Below are positions 41,884 through 55,183 of a stretch of DNA of 64,000 bases, in pieces. Location: assembly GCA_020205615.1 (NCBI GenBank), contig CM035171.1, positions 3,888,267 through 3,952,266 on the forward strand, in the 5' to 3' direction. This DNA comes from Panax quinquefolius (taxonomy: Eukaryota > Streptophyta > Magnoliopsida > Apiales > Araliaceae). The notes below the pieces were generated by a model that searched no databases, was not told the origin of the DNA, and was given only the letters and a program-made list of their open reading frames with translations. Made by a program: the position numbers and the translations under genes. How positions within the stretch are numbered: the stretch's first letter is position 1; each line of letters starts with the position of its first letter.

Positions 41884-43763
41884 TGTTAGGTTTGTAATAT
41901 TCATGACGCAATCAAATCAAATTAAAAAAAGCTAAGCGAAACGTAAAAAATCGTAGTTTAAAATTTTACAAACCATATAACCGATCACCCTTTACGCACA
42001 ATTATTAATTAAACGAAAAGATATGAATAAAAATCATACCTCAAGATCGAGCTTCCTCGTGTACAAGTTCACCTCCAATCCTTTTCGCTCAACTTGAATC
42101 CACCGGTTTGTTCCTTCCTTTCGATCAACGCTAGCCACCCAAATGTTTGGCCTCTGAGAGGTGATCCACCAAGGAAGAATAAAAATTCAAGAAGATGGGT
42201 ATTTGGCTCAAACCCTAGTTTTCTATCTCTATAGTAAAAGAACGCTCTCCAACAAATTGAATTATTACGTACGTTGTAAAAAATCAACAACCCCATACCA
42301 CCCATAATAAGACTCTCTTATTTATAGATGTGGGCAACCCACCTTAACAAATTAAGGAATTGGGTTTTATTTAATTAATTAAATTCTTTTTAATTAATTA
42401 AGCTCCCTAATCTTATTAGGATAATTAATTAAACTCCTTTAACTAATTTTCCTTCCTAATCCAATTAGAATAAATGAGAGTACTTATATTAAATTAATTC
42501 CTAAACTCTTTTAGAAATTAAAATAATAATAATTGTAATAATATTAATAAGACTCTCTTATTAATTTATATTTAATATTTCTAAAATATTAAATAATAAT
42601 ATTAAGCTATTTAATTTATTCTATCACCATAGATTAAATTAAATATACATAACATATTATTACGATTATGCCATTAACTTCTTAAATAATTATTCTTCCT
42701 TTTATGGTGTGACCTTTAGGTTCTCCATATTAAACCTATGTAGAATAAATCAATTAGAATAATTCTAATCTTATTTAAATAAATAAATTAAAAATAATTA
42801 ATTTATTTAAATAAATAATATTTATTCTACAATAGTGATAAGCCTCCCTAATGATCAACGACTTTTTCCGTATAATATAGATTTCAACATTAATCATAAA
42901 AGAACCTTTCGAGTAAATAGTTACCGCATAATTCAATCCTTCCACCATACAATGTCCCAATTAAATATAAGATATGGAATTACCACAAGTCTTATTTTAT
43001 TTAATTATATGTATTTCGATCCTTAAATGCACAACTCCAAATAATGCAAATTAGAAACTCCTTTCTAATTTCATTCTCGCCGCCAAGGACTACTGGGTTG
43101 TCATTTATCGAATCACATAGACATTTCTTTCTTTTATTAGAAGTGGTAGATTCTTTATCGATCATACATTATCTCCATGTATAACTTATTATACCCAAGC
43201 ATACCCTTTGATATACCCTAAGGGTCTTAAGGAATAAGTCAAAGTATAACTCATCATACACAAGATACTATGATGATCTCAAGTCCAAGGATCACTATCA
43301 CTACTACTATCATCAAACTACAGAATTCCTATCGACAGCAAAACTAAAAAAACCATTAGGTATTCCTTAAATGATCATGAGATCAATGCTCAAAGAACTT
43401 ATTCTCTAATAAGCACCTACATACTTGCTTTTTAGTTTCTCCACACAAAAATGATCATTAGATCAATCATCCTCATCCAACGAAAGCAAGTTTACGATGT
43501 ATCATAATCTATCCTGATTCACTAATCCCCAATTTAGTAATCCAACGATTGGGAACTATTTTAGTTTTAAGCTTTCTAAGAATTTAGATCTCATTAGAAT
43601 GATCATCATCATTATTCTAAAAGCATTATTACTAACTACGGGTTTATCACATATTATAAAACAAAGATCATGTAGATAATTAAAAGCCTTTAATAAATTA
43701 ATACTTTTTATTAATAAATGAATAAGATTGTTACAAAGTATATGCTTTATCATCAAACATGAT
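41884..43763 (-). repeat. Copia LTR, third copy, truncated
   Basis: Starts TGTTAGGTTTG and runs collinear with the other two LTRs, including a - strand TATA box at 42319-42326, to 43763. The last 24 bases present in the other copies are absent. About 33 bases of unassigned sequence follow before gypsy LTR-B sequence begins. Confidence 0.8.
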
Positions 43764-43796
43764 TATGATCGTAACAGATCATTTCTCTCTTATAAA

Positions 43797-44983
43797 GATA
43801 AGTTTGATTATTTTATGGGGGGCCCATATGTCGTCATATAAAAAAATCTCTTTATTCGATTTGAAGATAATTACCTTCAATATGTAAGTAATTACCTTTC
43901 TTCATAATGTAATTACCTTCGTCAATAGTAATTACCTTTGTGAGAAAAAGAATTACGAATTCGAACCACCTTTACCAGCGCGAACCACTTTCGTTTCATT
44001 ACAAAAGGCCGAACCACTTATCGTTTCACATTACAATGTCCGAACCACTTGTCGTTTCACATTACAAAGGCGTCGAAACCACTTTTCTTTTCACATCACC
44101 AATTCGTCTGCCACTTGCCTTTTCACATGGCGGTCTTAAGCTAGAAATCTTCTATAAATAGAGGCCTAGTGCTTCATTATTTTCACGAATTCATTCAAGC
44201 TATAGAGAGAAAGTATAGAGAGAATAAGAGAGAAAGAAGAAGAGTATTTTGTTACTACACTACTGCGATATTCAATCTCCTACTAAAGGTAAGGGGTGTT
44301 ATTCTTTCTTATTCACATGAAGAGAATCTGTTGTTATTCCATTGCTTATTATTCATTGGAATAACTTTTGTATAAGTGGTTTACCCTATACTTGGTGACA
44401 TTCTTCTATTATTACATTGGAACATCATATACGTGTGTTTTACAACTCGACTGGTTCCGTCTTTTATTATTATTACATTGGAACATCCTGTCTCGTGTGT
44501 TTTTACAATTTACTTCGGTTCCGCTCTTTATTATTCATTGGAATATCCTCATGCATGTGTTTTACCCACTCGGTTCCGCCTTTATCATTCTCATTGGAAT
44601 ATCCTATCATGTGTGTTTTTACACCTGATCGGTTTCTTCTTTATTATTATTCTATTGGAACATCCTGTCTCATGTATTTTTTACAGGACTGGTTCCATCT
44701 TTATTATTATTCATTGGAACATCCTCATCATGTGTTTTTACGCCTCTAACTGGTTCCATTCTTTATTATTTTGTTGGAATATCCTGCAACGCGCTTTTAC
44801 TTGGGACTGGTTAGTTATTTATTATTCATTGAATAACTTTTGCTGTCTTGATCTATCGCACGCACGGTGATTTCTTTTGTTATTCCATTCTTTATTATAC
44901 CCATTGGTTAAAACTTTGACTTATATACTCCATGAAATTAGTGGAATATCCTTGATATTTAAGGCTTCATCCATAGATACTTT
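43797..44983 (+). repeat. 3' LTR-B of the large gypsy element, first segment (5'-truncated)
   Basis: Begins GATAAGTTTGATTATTTTATGG, collinear with the 5' LTR from 18924. It includes U3 repeats (43860-44130), a TATA box 44153-44160 and the ~60-bp leader array (44340-44850). The first about 630 bases of the LTR are missing. It is interrupted at 44984 by a reverse gypsy element; ACTTT at 44979-44983 is that element's target duplication. Confidence 0.8.
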
Positions 44984-47688
44984 TGTGACGCCCCCAAAAT
45001 AGGTATACATCACCCATTCGAGTTGTCAATACATGGTATGTAAACAACTACAACTTTATTATTACAACAAGAAATCTGTGAGTTTAAATACAAATATTAT
45101 CTTCTAGACAATATTTATACTCACATAAATCCTCATCACATTTATTGATACATTATTTTACAAAATGGTGAGGACTACTAAACAATCCTTTCTAAAACCT
45201 TCATTCCATACCCCCCGACTGCATCTCGCTATATTCTCGCCTCCCGAGAAGAATGGAACAAAAAGGAAAAGGGTGAGCTCAACTAGCTCAAGAAAGAATA
45301 TTATGACTAAGATAATATACAACAAATTATCGTTAGTCTTCAACAGGAAAAATTTAATAGAATACAATAGACAACAAATTTTCAATCAACATTCGCAATG
45401 AAATAATAATTCATTAGAAGAGTTAAGTAGAGAATGCAACTACTATCTTCTATGTATGAATTTAAAAGTTCATCGCTCATCTTTTATCCCTCAGAACAAC
45501 AATCAATATACATCCGAATCAAATATTCATCTTTGCACTACAGCCAAAGATATTCATCACCGGTCATGTTCATTTAAACACTGCTCATCTTTGCACTACT
45601 GAGCCAAAGATATTAATCGATCGGTCATGTTCATCTCAACACTGCTCATCTTTGCACTACACAGCCAAAGATATTCTTCGAAATCATTCATCTTTTACAC
45701 TACAGCCAAAGATAATAATATCATCATTTAAGATCGAGGATGATGAAAATATTTTTAAAGAACGAATCCAAAGGAAACAAAATGACAAGGATTAAGGATT
45801 AAGGATTCGTACTTTGTTTTATCCATGTCCAACAATACCCCAAAAATAATCACAATGGTGTAAAATTCAAGAATGATCAAAACATGGATACAATCAAAGC
45901 TAGTATCCAAAATAGATATTTTGACGAAAAGAAGAAATTTTATTTTTCGATGAATAGTCCGATATCGTGAATAGTGTCGATATACGTGAATAGTCTTGAT
46001 ATACGTGAATAGTAACTCCGACACCAAAAGATAGAAATTCCACAAAAAACATTTTCACGCTTACATGAATAGTACTCGTGAATAAGAACTCGTGAATAAG
46101 AACTCATGAATAAGAATCGTGAATAGTAACTCATGAATAGTAACTCATGAATAGTAACTCATGAATAGTAACCCGAAGCATGAAAAAGTTCCAAATTTGA
46201 TAAAAACTTCAAATCAACATTTCAAAGATAATGATATTGAAGAAATAATATCATTACTGAAAAAATAATATCCCTTACCTCAAAGAATCAAGATTTCTTG
46301 AAGGAAAGGTCTCAAGTGATCTTTGAATGAAACTTGTCTTGAATAAAGAACTCTCAAAGTATCTAAATACTCACAAAATACGCTCAATAATATAGAGAGA
46401 AAAGAGAAAACTTTGTTTCGGTGTGATTTTCAATTCTAACTTAGCCCTCTATTTATAGGAAAATGTTAGCCCACCAAAAGCGACTTGACTGCTACTTGAT
46501 GATGGCTTTACCCTATTACTATTGCCACCCACCACATTTGAAATAAAATTCAGCACATTTCTTCACCAACCACAAGTGGGGCCCACTCAATTCTAGAATT
46601 TTCCACCAAAATCAATTATAACCCTAATTTCCTAATCGAGACACCTCTTAAAATTCATAACAAATCATTCGTGCATTTTTAACGGTTCAAAATTTGTGGA
46701 CATATACTCAACTTATGTATGTATAACATACCCAAAAATTACCACAATCCAATCTATCGGATTAAAAATTATAACCCCGCAATATATCTCAAAACCCACG
46801 ATTTAATTTTTTAATACCTCCAATCGATAAAATACCGATAAAACACCTCAACAATAATTTCTTCATTTATAACCACATAAATAAATCCATCATTTATATC
46901 CACATAAAATAAATATTTTTTTATCATATGAATCAATAATTAATTATTCACAAATAATATTACGTAATCACAATTATGACAACCAAAGTAGCTCCTGTGA
47001 AAGAGGGGGCTTTCCGATAAGGATTTCTCCTTCTTGGCAAGCAATTAGGTGACCAAACCTCTCCTTGATGTAACTTTCTAGACATTGCCAATAATGCTAT
47101 CTAATAATATTATTCAAATAATATGAATTATTGATCCGATAATGGAGATAATGCAAAAATGACAATTATTGAACAACAATAATATAAAATATCAACGCAA
47201 AGAATTATTGAATCAATAAAATAAAATATTGAATAAGAATTCACCGTAAAAATTATTGAGTAGTGCCTTCTTACATAAGGATCAATAATTCAACAATATG
47301 CGTAATACCGTGTCATCGCGCAACCACGCCAGACATCGTATTTTAATTTTAACCAATTTGGGTATTCAACAGTCTTAACGGTAATAACTTACGCCGTTAT
47401 TTTTAACCAACTTATATTTGTCGCTTTCTTCATCCAATCGCTTTCAGTTATGGGGCCCACACATGGTCATTGCGCTACAGTCATTTAATATTCCCACACA
47501 AAGACGAATATTCCACGACCAAACGAATATTCCCCGACAAAATGAATATTTTATAACCACTTGCTTATTTTGAAATATTTATGTATTTAACCCTTAACTA
47601 TCCACATTAATCAAATCAACCCTTACTATTTCAAAATAATAAATAAAGGAAATTCCTTTTTATTTAAAAAAAAGTTTCGGGTCTTACA
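44984..47688 (-). repeat. 3' LTR-A of the chromovirus
   Basis: TGTGACGCCCCC at the left, GGGTCTTACA at the right. It holds reversed hairpin repeats (45530-45715), an AGTAACTCATGAAT-type minisatellite (46064-46172), a TATA box 46450-46457 (- strand) and GAATATTC motifs near 47500-47535. Confidence 0.88.
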
Positions 47689-47702
47689 ACCTCCCTCCTT
47701 AT
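47689..47702 (-). other. Chromovirus polypurine tract
   Basis: On the - strand ATAAGGAGGGAGGT directly precedes the LTR start TGTAAGACCC. It follows the end of the chromodomain-containing frame. Confidence 0.85.
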
Positions 47703-48270
47703 GAAATTTCGTCCTCGAAATCGACGTGACGATACTGGTGTTTTTCAAAAGGTGAGGATACCTCGCTTTCATTTCCGCTTTCCAATTCCTGTGTCATTTC
47801 CTCTATATAGCATGATTCCTCCACAAAACTTTAACTTGTGGTATGACCTTTCTTGCGTAGGACATGCTCCTTCCTATCCAAGATCTTGACAGTACCTCCT
47901 CATACGTTAAGTCTTCTACTATCTCATCCGGTTCTAACTCAATAACGTGGTTCGGTCTTTCACATATTTACGGAAGTACGATATGTGAAACACATTATGA
48001 ACACGAGACATACTTTCGAGGTAACGCAAGTCTATAGGCTACATTTCCTACTTTCGGTCCAAGAATTTGAAATGGACCAATAAATCATGGATCGAGCTTT
48101 CCTCTTTTCCCAAATCTTGTAACTCCTTCCATGGAGCAACTCGCAACAATACATGATCCCCTACATTAAATTCCACGTCCTTTCGATGAAGATCCGCATA
48201 ACTCTTTTGTCGATCTTGAGCCGTTTGTATACGTTGTCGAATTATTTGGATCTTTTCTAGAGTCATAATG
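47703..48270 (-). pseudogene. Integrase C-terminal and chromodomain region
   Basis: The frame 48048-48266 carries AQDRQKSYADLHRKDVEF followed by NVGDHVLLRVAPWK, the conserved integrase C-terminal module. Downstream on the - strand the sequence resembles HVFHISYFRKYV and then a chromodomain-like tract ending just before the polypurine tract, with several frame breaks. Chromodomains can steer integration to particular histone marks; that role is known for the group, not shown here. Confidence 0.7.
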
Positions 48271-49190
48271 TATTTAACTTCGGTCCCAACAATGTTGCTT
48301 CACCCACCTCATCCCAACATATTGGAGAACGACATTTTCGTCCATATAATGCTTCAATGGAGCCACACCTATACTTGCTCGATAATCTGTTGTTGTAGGA
48401 GAATTCCACCAATGGTAAATACTTATCCCAACCGCCTTGAAGTCTAGGACACGAGTCTTAATAAATCTTCAAGAGTTTGAATAGTCCTCTCGATTGTCCG
48501 TCCGCTTTGGGGATGGTATGCTTCACTAAATCGCAAATCCGCGCTCATAGCTTTTTGCAAGCTAACCCAAAATCTTGAAGTGAATCTTGGGTCACGATCC
48601 AAACTATGGATACAGGGCATGCCATGCAACCTCACAATCTCATTTACGCATATACTAGCAAGACGTTCAAGGAATAAGTCTCCGTGATCGGTAAGAAATG
48701 AGCGCGATTTGGTTAATCTATCAACAATAACCCAAATAGCATTGATGCCTTGAGAAACCGTAGGAAGACCCGTGAACGAAATCCATGGTAATGTGTTCCC
48801 ACTTCCATTCCTAATCTCAAGTGGTTGCAACGGACCCTTAGGTACTCTACTAGATGCTTCGCCTTTACACGCTGACAAGTTAAACACATTGATATAAACT
48901 TTGCAATCTCTCTCTTCATATTGTTCCACCAAAATGTATGTCAAGATCACGATACATTTTAGTACTTCCGTGATGGATTGCAAATGGTGTATTGTGTGCC
49001 TCCATCATAATCTTGTACTTCAAATCGTAGTCGTTAGGAACACAAAAAGTCTAGAGTGGACTCAAGTATTCCTTCTTCATCAATTCTCGCCTTAGGAATA
49101 GCTCCTTCTTGTACTTTCTTCTTCATACGTGATCGCTCCGGCCTGGGTGGCTTGAGCAACCTTAACTTTTTCTATTAAAGTTGGCTCTAT
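48271..49190 (-). pseudogene. Gypsy integrase core
   Basis: The frame 48444-48983 includes the first catalytic Asp context ([12 protein letters not shown]), the second (HSLDRDPRFTSRFWVSLQKA) and the glutamate region (EAYHPQSGRTIERTIQTLED). A zinc-finger half, CLTCQRVKA, is in the overlapping frame near 48860. One frameshift separates them. This is the least damaged integrase in the window. Confidence 0.8.
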
Positions 49191-50480
49191 CGCGATACTT
49201 GACATCATCGCACTCGTTCCCCGTATGATCTTCTACTCAATGCGTCACCACCACGCTCGCTTTACCGGGATGGTATCAATAGTGTGGTCGTAGTCTTTCA
49301 ATAGCTCGAGCCAACGTCATTGCCGCATGTTGAGTTCTTTTTGAGTTAAGAAATATTTAAGGCTTTTTATGGTCCGAATATATCTCCACTTTCTCCCCAT
49401 ATAGATAGTGCCTCCATATCTTTAATAGAAAAACCGGGCCGCTAACTCTAGATCATGAGTAGGATAATTCCTCTCATACTCTTTTAGTTGTCATGAGGCA
49501 TAGGCTATGACTTTCCCACGCTGCATGAGAACACATCCTAACCCTTTGCTCAAGCATCATTGTAGATAACAAATCCATCCGAACCAGATGGTATTGTTAG
49601 AAACAGTCTTAAAATAAGTCTCCTCTTAAGCTCTTGGAAACTTTTCTCGATTCTTCGCCTCCAAACGAATTTACAGTATCCTTTCGAGTTAATTGAGTTA
49701 ATGGAGTAGCGATTCGAGAAAACCCTTCCACGAATCTCCGATAATAACCAAATAAGCCCAAAAGCTACGTGATTTCATCACCGACTTTTGCTTGCTGCTC
49801 TAACTTTGTATTGCTTCAATCTTCACGGATCAACAGATACTCCATGTTTTGACACCACATGCCCAAGAAAGGCTACTTCCTCAAGCCGAACTCGCATTTC
49901 TTCAATTTGGCATATAGTTGGTTTTCACGAAGCCTTTGGAGTACCAAATTTCAAATGGTGCTCATGATCTTCACGACTTTTGGAGTATATAAGGATGTCA
50001 TCAATAAAGACAACAACGAATCGATCCAAATATTCCTTGAATACTTGGTTCATCATATCCATGAAAGCCAGAGGAGCATTAGTTAGTCCGAAAGACATGA
50101 CTAAGAATTCATAATGCCCATACCGAAGTTCTCAGGCGCCTTTGAATATCCTCGCCTAATTTTCAATTGATGATATCCGAATCGAAGATCGATTTTTGAA
50201 AAAATTGTGCCCCTCAGAATCGGTCAAACAAGTCATCAATACGAGGTAGAGGATACCTATTCTTGATGGTGACATGGTTCAATTCCCCGATAGTCAATAC
50301 AAAGTCGCATACTCCGCTTTTCTTCTTTACAAATAAAACAGAGCACCCCAAGGAGATGTACTAGGGGCGAATGAAACCAATGTCCAACAATTCCTCAGAG
50401 TTGGACCTTTAACTCCTCAAGTTCAATAGAGCCATTCGATATGGGGTTTTAGAAATGGGCTTTGTACTGAGTTCAAGATC
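49191..50480 (-). pseudogene. Gypsy RT and RNase H
   Basis: On the - strand, [20 protein letters not shown] lies at about 49970-50030, holding the RT catalytic FIDD box. Further downstream the RNase H region spans about 49330-49600. Upstream (50200-50330) is the fingers region with [17 protein letters not shown] sequence. Short frames and stops interrupt all parts. Confidence 0.75.
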
Positions 50481-51060
50481 AATAAAGAATTCAACTTCAC
50501 GCTCGGGGTAGACCGGGAAGTTCTTCGAAAATACGTCCGAAAGTCAATAACAACAGAATATTATTCAAATTTGACGTGTCTTTATTCAAATCCATAACAT
50601 GGGCTAAGAAAGCTTGACATCCGCTTTTCAATAAACGAATAGCTTTATGATTAGATATGATGTTGATTGATTTTAATGGTTTAGTTGCTTGAATTAAATA
50701 ACAAAGTTGGTTGGTTAGAATATGAAAACTAACAACCTTACGAAAACAATCAATTTTGGCATGATGAGTAGTTAACCAATCAATCCCTAAAATCACATCA
50801 AAAGCAAGTATCTTTAAAGAGATAAGGTCAATGGTGTAAGGTAATGGTGCCAACTTGAATCAAACAAGATTTATAAACAGTGGATGTGATGAAAGTTTCT
50901 CCTAACGGAGTTTCCACAGATAGGTCAAAGTCTAATTTCTTCGGAGTCAAGTTTAAACGTTGAGCACATGCAGGAGAGATAAATGAATGGGTAGCACCGG
51001 TATCAAGTAAGGTATAAACTTCGCAAGAATTTATAAATAGCTTACCCGTGATCACCTCGT
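50481..51060 (-). pseudogene. Gypsy aspartic protease
   Basis: The frame 50828-51055 contains the active-site DTG (context YTLLDTGATHSFISP). The overlapping frame 50497-50853 continues with ISLKILAFDVILGIDWL and the linker towards RT. The two frames overlap by one small shift, so this protease is close to intact. Confidence 0.8.
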
Positions 51061-52266
51061 TTGGGTTCCTCGCATTATGACCAAATACAACAAACGCTTT
51101 CTTCCTAATCGTTGACTTTGACTTTTCTCGGGATGATCTTTTGAGTCACCGTCCCCATTAACTAGGTTTCGCTACTGCGTCAATCTCGAAAGCGATATGT
51201 CCTTCCTTTCCACAACTATAGCATACCTTGAATGTTGTGGGCGCTTTGACCGATATGTCCTCTTTTCCGCATTTGTAGCATATGACCGGTGGTCGTTTCT
51301 CCTCCCTTAGAACCGATTCTTTACTGCACTGCTGCGTCTTCACATAGTCGTTGTTAAATCTCCTCTTTTAAAATCTCCTCCCGACTCGCTTCTTTTGTTT
51401 TCATGACCATGATTACCACCAGAGTGGTTACCATTTCATTCCCGCCTGCTTTTCTCCGCAGTTATCATTATTCTGCTGATCGCTATCTCTGGTAGTGCGA
51501 TCCTCGTTTATGGTCCTCAACGACCGTACTCGTTATCTCGCTTCTAATAATTGAGCCTCATTTTACAACATCTCGAATAAAGAGAAAGTTTATGAGAAAT
51601 GAGATACTTGACGTATCGCCGGGTTTCAAACTCTAAGAAACATCCGCGTCATACGCTCCTCATTCTCCACCAAATGAGGTGAAACTGGATAACTCGCAAA
51701 CTTTGCCTCGCATCGAGACACACCGCCATATTGTTTTGCTCTAATCTGATGAACTCCACTTCCTTCATACGACGAACACTTTCGTGAAAGTATTTGTCAT
51801 TAAATAGTCTCTCAAATGTCTCCCAAGACATGTTGAGTGCGGTGGATGGGTACGCTTCTACGCACTCCCACCATGAGTCCGCCTCGCCACGGAACATAAA
51901 GGTGGCGAATGGAACCTTCTGTTCTCCGCATCCCAAGACATCGAATATCTTGGTAATTTGTTTGACCCATGTTTCCGCCATGATCGGATCCGCTTTCCTT
52001 AAATTCTCGTGGTCCCAACTCTTTGAATCTGCTCATCGTGACAACCCGTGAATTGCTATCATTTCTCCTCAGATTTTGAACACGAGTCTCCTCGTCTGAT
52101 TTTGCATGAACTGCAAAAAACTTCTAAACATCCCCTCGCTCATCATCTCGCAAGGGTGTTGTTGTTCGGGAGGAACATTGTCAACTGTTGCCGCGTTCTC
52201 TCTCCTCGCTGGTAAAGACAGAGGCATCTCCACGGTCTCATTTACTCCAATCATTAATATTCTCAA
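51061..52266 (-). pseudogene. Gypsy Gag with zinc knuckles
   Basis: The frame 51158-51343 has two cysteine motifs, CYKCGKE and CYSCGKEGHIAFE; the second is a CCHC knuckle with its last Cys displaced. The frame 51649-51981 has the Gag core (WVKQITKIFDVLGC, ADSWWE, MSWETFERLFNDKYF), matching plant retrotransposon Gag. The start region lies at about 52069-52266. Frames are broken between them. Confidence 0.75.
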
Positions 52267-52444
52267 TCGACATTCTCAAATCTTCGTCATAAAACAAGGG
52301 TTAATTAAGGAATTCAATATATCACATAATATCCCTATATATCTTGACTAACTAACAAATAAGCTTAGGTAGGACACACTAGCGAAGGATTTACTCGTCT
52401 CTCCCCTCCTAGTTCTATTCCCCGATCTCCGCCAGAGATCATAT

Positions 52445-52463
52445 CCTAAGCTCGATACCAACC
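52445..52463 (-). other. Chromovirus primer-binding site
   Basis: On the - strand, GGTTGGTATCGAGCTTAGG adjoins the 5' LTR. It matches the tRNA-iMet complement except for an A missing after TATC, as in the other elements here. Confidence 0.7.
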
Positions 52464-55183
52464 GTGACGCCCCCCAAAATAGGTATACATCACCCATTCT
52501 CGAGTTGTCAATACATGGTACGTAAACAACTACAACTTTATTATTACAACAAGAAAAGCGTGAGTTTAAATACAAATATTATCTTCTGACAATATTTATA
52601 CTCACATAAATCCTCATCACATTTATTGATACATTATTTTACAAAAATGGTGAGGACTACTAAACAATCCTTTCTAAAACCTTCATTCCATACCCCGACT
52701 GCATTTCGCTATATTCTCGCCTCCCGAGAAGAATGGAACAAAAGGAAAAGGGTGAGCTCAACTAGCTCAAGAAAAGAATATTATGACTAAGATAATATAC
52801 AACAAATTATCGTTAGTCTTCAACAGGAAAAATTTAATAGAATACAATAGACAACAAATTTTCAATCAACATTCGCAATGAAATAATAATTCATTAGAAG
52901 AGTTAAGTAGAGAATGCAAACTACTATCTTCTATGTATGAATTTAAAAGTTCATCGCTCTATCTTTTATCCTCAGAACAACAATCAATATACATCTGAAT
53001 CAAATATTCATCTTTTGCACTACTGTGCCAAAGATATTCATCATTAATCATGTTCATTTAAACACTGCTCATCTTTTTTGCACTACAGCCAAAGATATTA
53101 ATCGATCGGTCATATTCATCTCAACACTGCTGTTCTTCTTTGCACTACAGGCCCAAAGATATTCTTCAGAAATCATTCATCTTTTTCTATCAAAGCCAAA
53201 GATAATAATATCATCATTTAAGACCGAGGATGATGAAAATATTTTAAAGAACGAATCCAAAGAAACAAAATGACAAGGATTAAGGATTAAGGATTCGTAC
53301 TTTGTTTTATCCATGTCCAACAATACCCCAAAAATAATCACAATGGTGTAAAATTCAAGAATGATCAAAACATGGATACAATCAAAGCTAGTATCCAAAA
53401 TAGATATTTTGACGAAAAGAAGAAATTTTATTTTTCGATGAATAGTCTTGCCGATATCGTGAATAAGGTCGATATCGTGAATAGTGCCAGATATCGTGAA
53501 TAGTAACTCAACACCAAAAGATAGAAATTCCACAAAAAACATTTTCACGCTTATTGAATAAAGACTCGTGAATAAGAACTCGTGAATAAGAACTCATGAA
53601 TAAGAACTTCGTGAATAAGAACTCATGAATAGTAACTCATGAATAAGAACTCATGAATAGTAACCCCATAGCATGAAAAAGTTCCAAATTTGATAAAACT
53701 TCAAATCAACATTTCAAAGATAATGATATTGAAGAAATAATATCATTCTGAAAAAAATAATATCCCTTACCTCAAAGAATCGAGACTTCTAAGGAAAGGC
53801 TCAAGTGATGCCGAATGAAACTTGTCTTTGAACAAAGAACTCTCAAAGTATCTAAATACTCACAAAATACGCCAATAATATAGAGAGAAAAAGAGAGAAA
53901 ACTTTGTTTACGGTGTGATTTTCAATTCTAACTTAGCCCTCTATTTATAGGAAAATGTTAGCCTTACCAAGCGCACTTGACTTTCAATTACTGATGGCTT
54001 TACACTCTACTATTGCCACCCACCACATTTGAAATAAAATTCAGCACATTTCTTCACCAACCACAAGTGGGGCCCACTCAATTCTAGAATTTTCCACCAA
54101 AATCAATTATAACCCTAATTTCCTAATCGAGACACCTCTTAAAATTCATAACAAATCATTCGTGCATTTTTAACGGTTCAAAATTTGTGGACATATACTC
54201 AACTTATGTATGTATAACATACCCAAAATTACCACAATCCAACTATTCGGATTAAAAATTATAACCCCGCAATATATCTCAAAACCCCGATTTAATTTTT
54301 AATACCTCCATCGATAAAATAATGATAAAACACCTCAACAATAATTTCTTCATTTATAACCACATAAATAAATCCATCATTTATATCCACATAAAATAAA
54401 TATTTTTTATCATATGAATCAATAATTAATTATTCACAAATAATATTACGTAATCACAATTATGACAACCAGCCGCTCCTCAGAAAGAAGGGGGCTTTCC
54501 GATAAGGATTTCTCCTTCATCGGCCGCGTGATTAGGTGACCAAACCTCTCCTCGATGTAACTTTCTAGACATTGCCAATAATGCTATCTAATAATATTAT
54601 TCAAATAATATGAATTATTGATCCGATAATGGAGATAATGTGCGGTGACAATTATTGAACAACAATAATATAAAATATCAACGCAAGAATTATTGAATCA
54701 ATAAAATAAAATATTGAATAAGAATCTTTCGTAAAAATTATTGAGTAGTGCCTTCTTACATAAGGATCAATAATTCAACAATACATGCGCAATACCGCGG
54801 TGTCTTCTTGTCAACCCACGCGTATTCATCGTATTTTAACCACCGGGTATTCCAACAGTCTTAACGTTAACAATAACTACGCCATTATTTTTAACCAACT
54901 TATATTTATTTGTTTTCTTTTCATCCAATCGCTTTTTCAGAGTTATGGGGCCCACACATGGTTTAGCCATTAAATATCTACGAATATTCCCTGACGATCA
55001 AGAAATATTCCACGACCAAACGAATATTCCCCACAAAAAATGAATATTTTATAACCACTTGCTTATTTTGAAATATTTGCGTATTTAACCCTTAACTATC
55101 CACATTAATCAAATCAACCCTTACTATTTCAAAATAATAAATAAAGGAAATTCCTTTTATTTAAAAAATTTTGGGGTCTTACA
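52464..55183 (-). repeat. 5' LTR-A of the chromovirus
   Basis: Near-copy of 44984-47688: hairpin repeats 53005-53212, minisatellite 53556-53664, TATA box 53942-53949 (- strand), GAATATTC motifs near 54978 and 55021. It ends GGGTCTTACA next to the duplication ACTTT. The internal edge reads CGTGACGCC, one base off the expected TGTGACGCC. Confidence 0.88.

Larger units (their letters stand above)
44984..55183 (-). mobile_element. Near-complete Ty3/gypsy chromovirus (LTR-A family)
   Basis: Flanked by ACTTT on both sides (44979-44983, 55184-55188). On the - strand: 5' LTR 52464-55183, primer site, gag with zinc knuckles, protease, RT, RNase H, integrase, chromodomain, polypurine tract, 3' LTR 44984-47688. 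The order gag-PR-RT-RH-IN plus a C-terminal chromodomain indicates a chromovirus; the integrase C-terminus suggests the Tekay/Del clade (inference). The LTRs are 2.71 and 2.72 kb and differ mainly by small indels, so the insertion is recent. It is probably the best source for the solo LTR-As. Confidence 0.9.
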
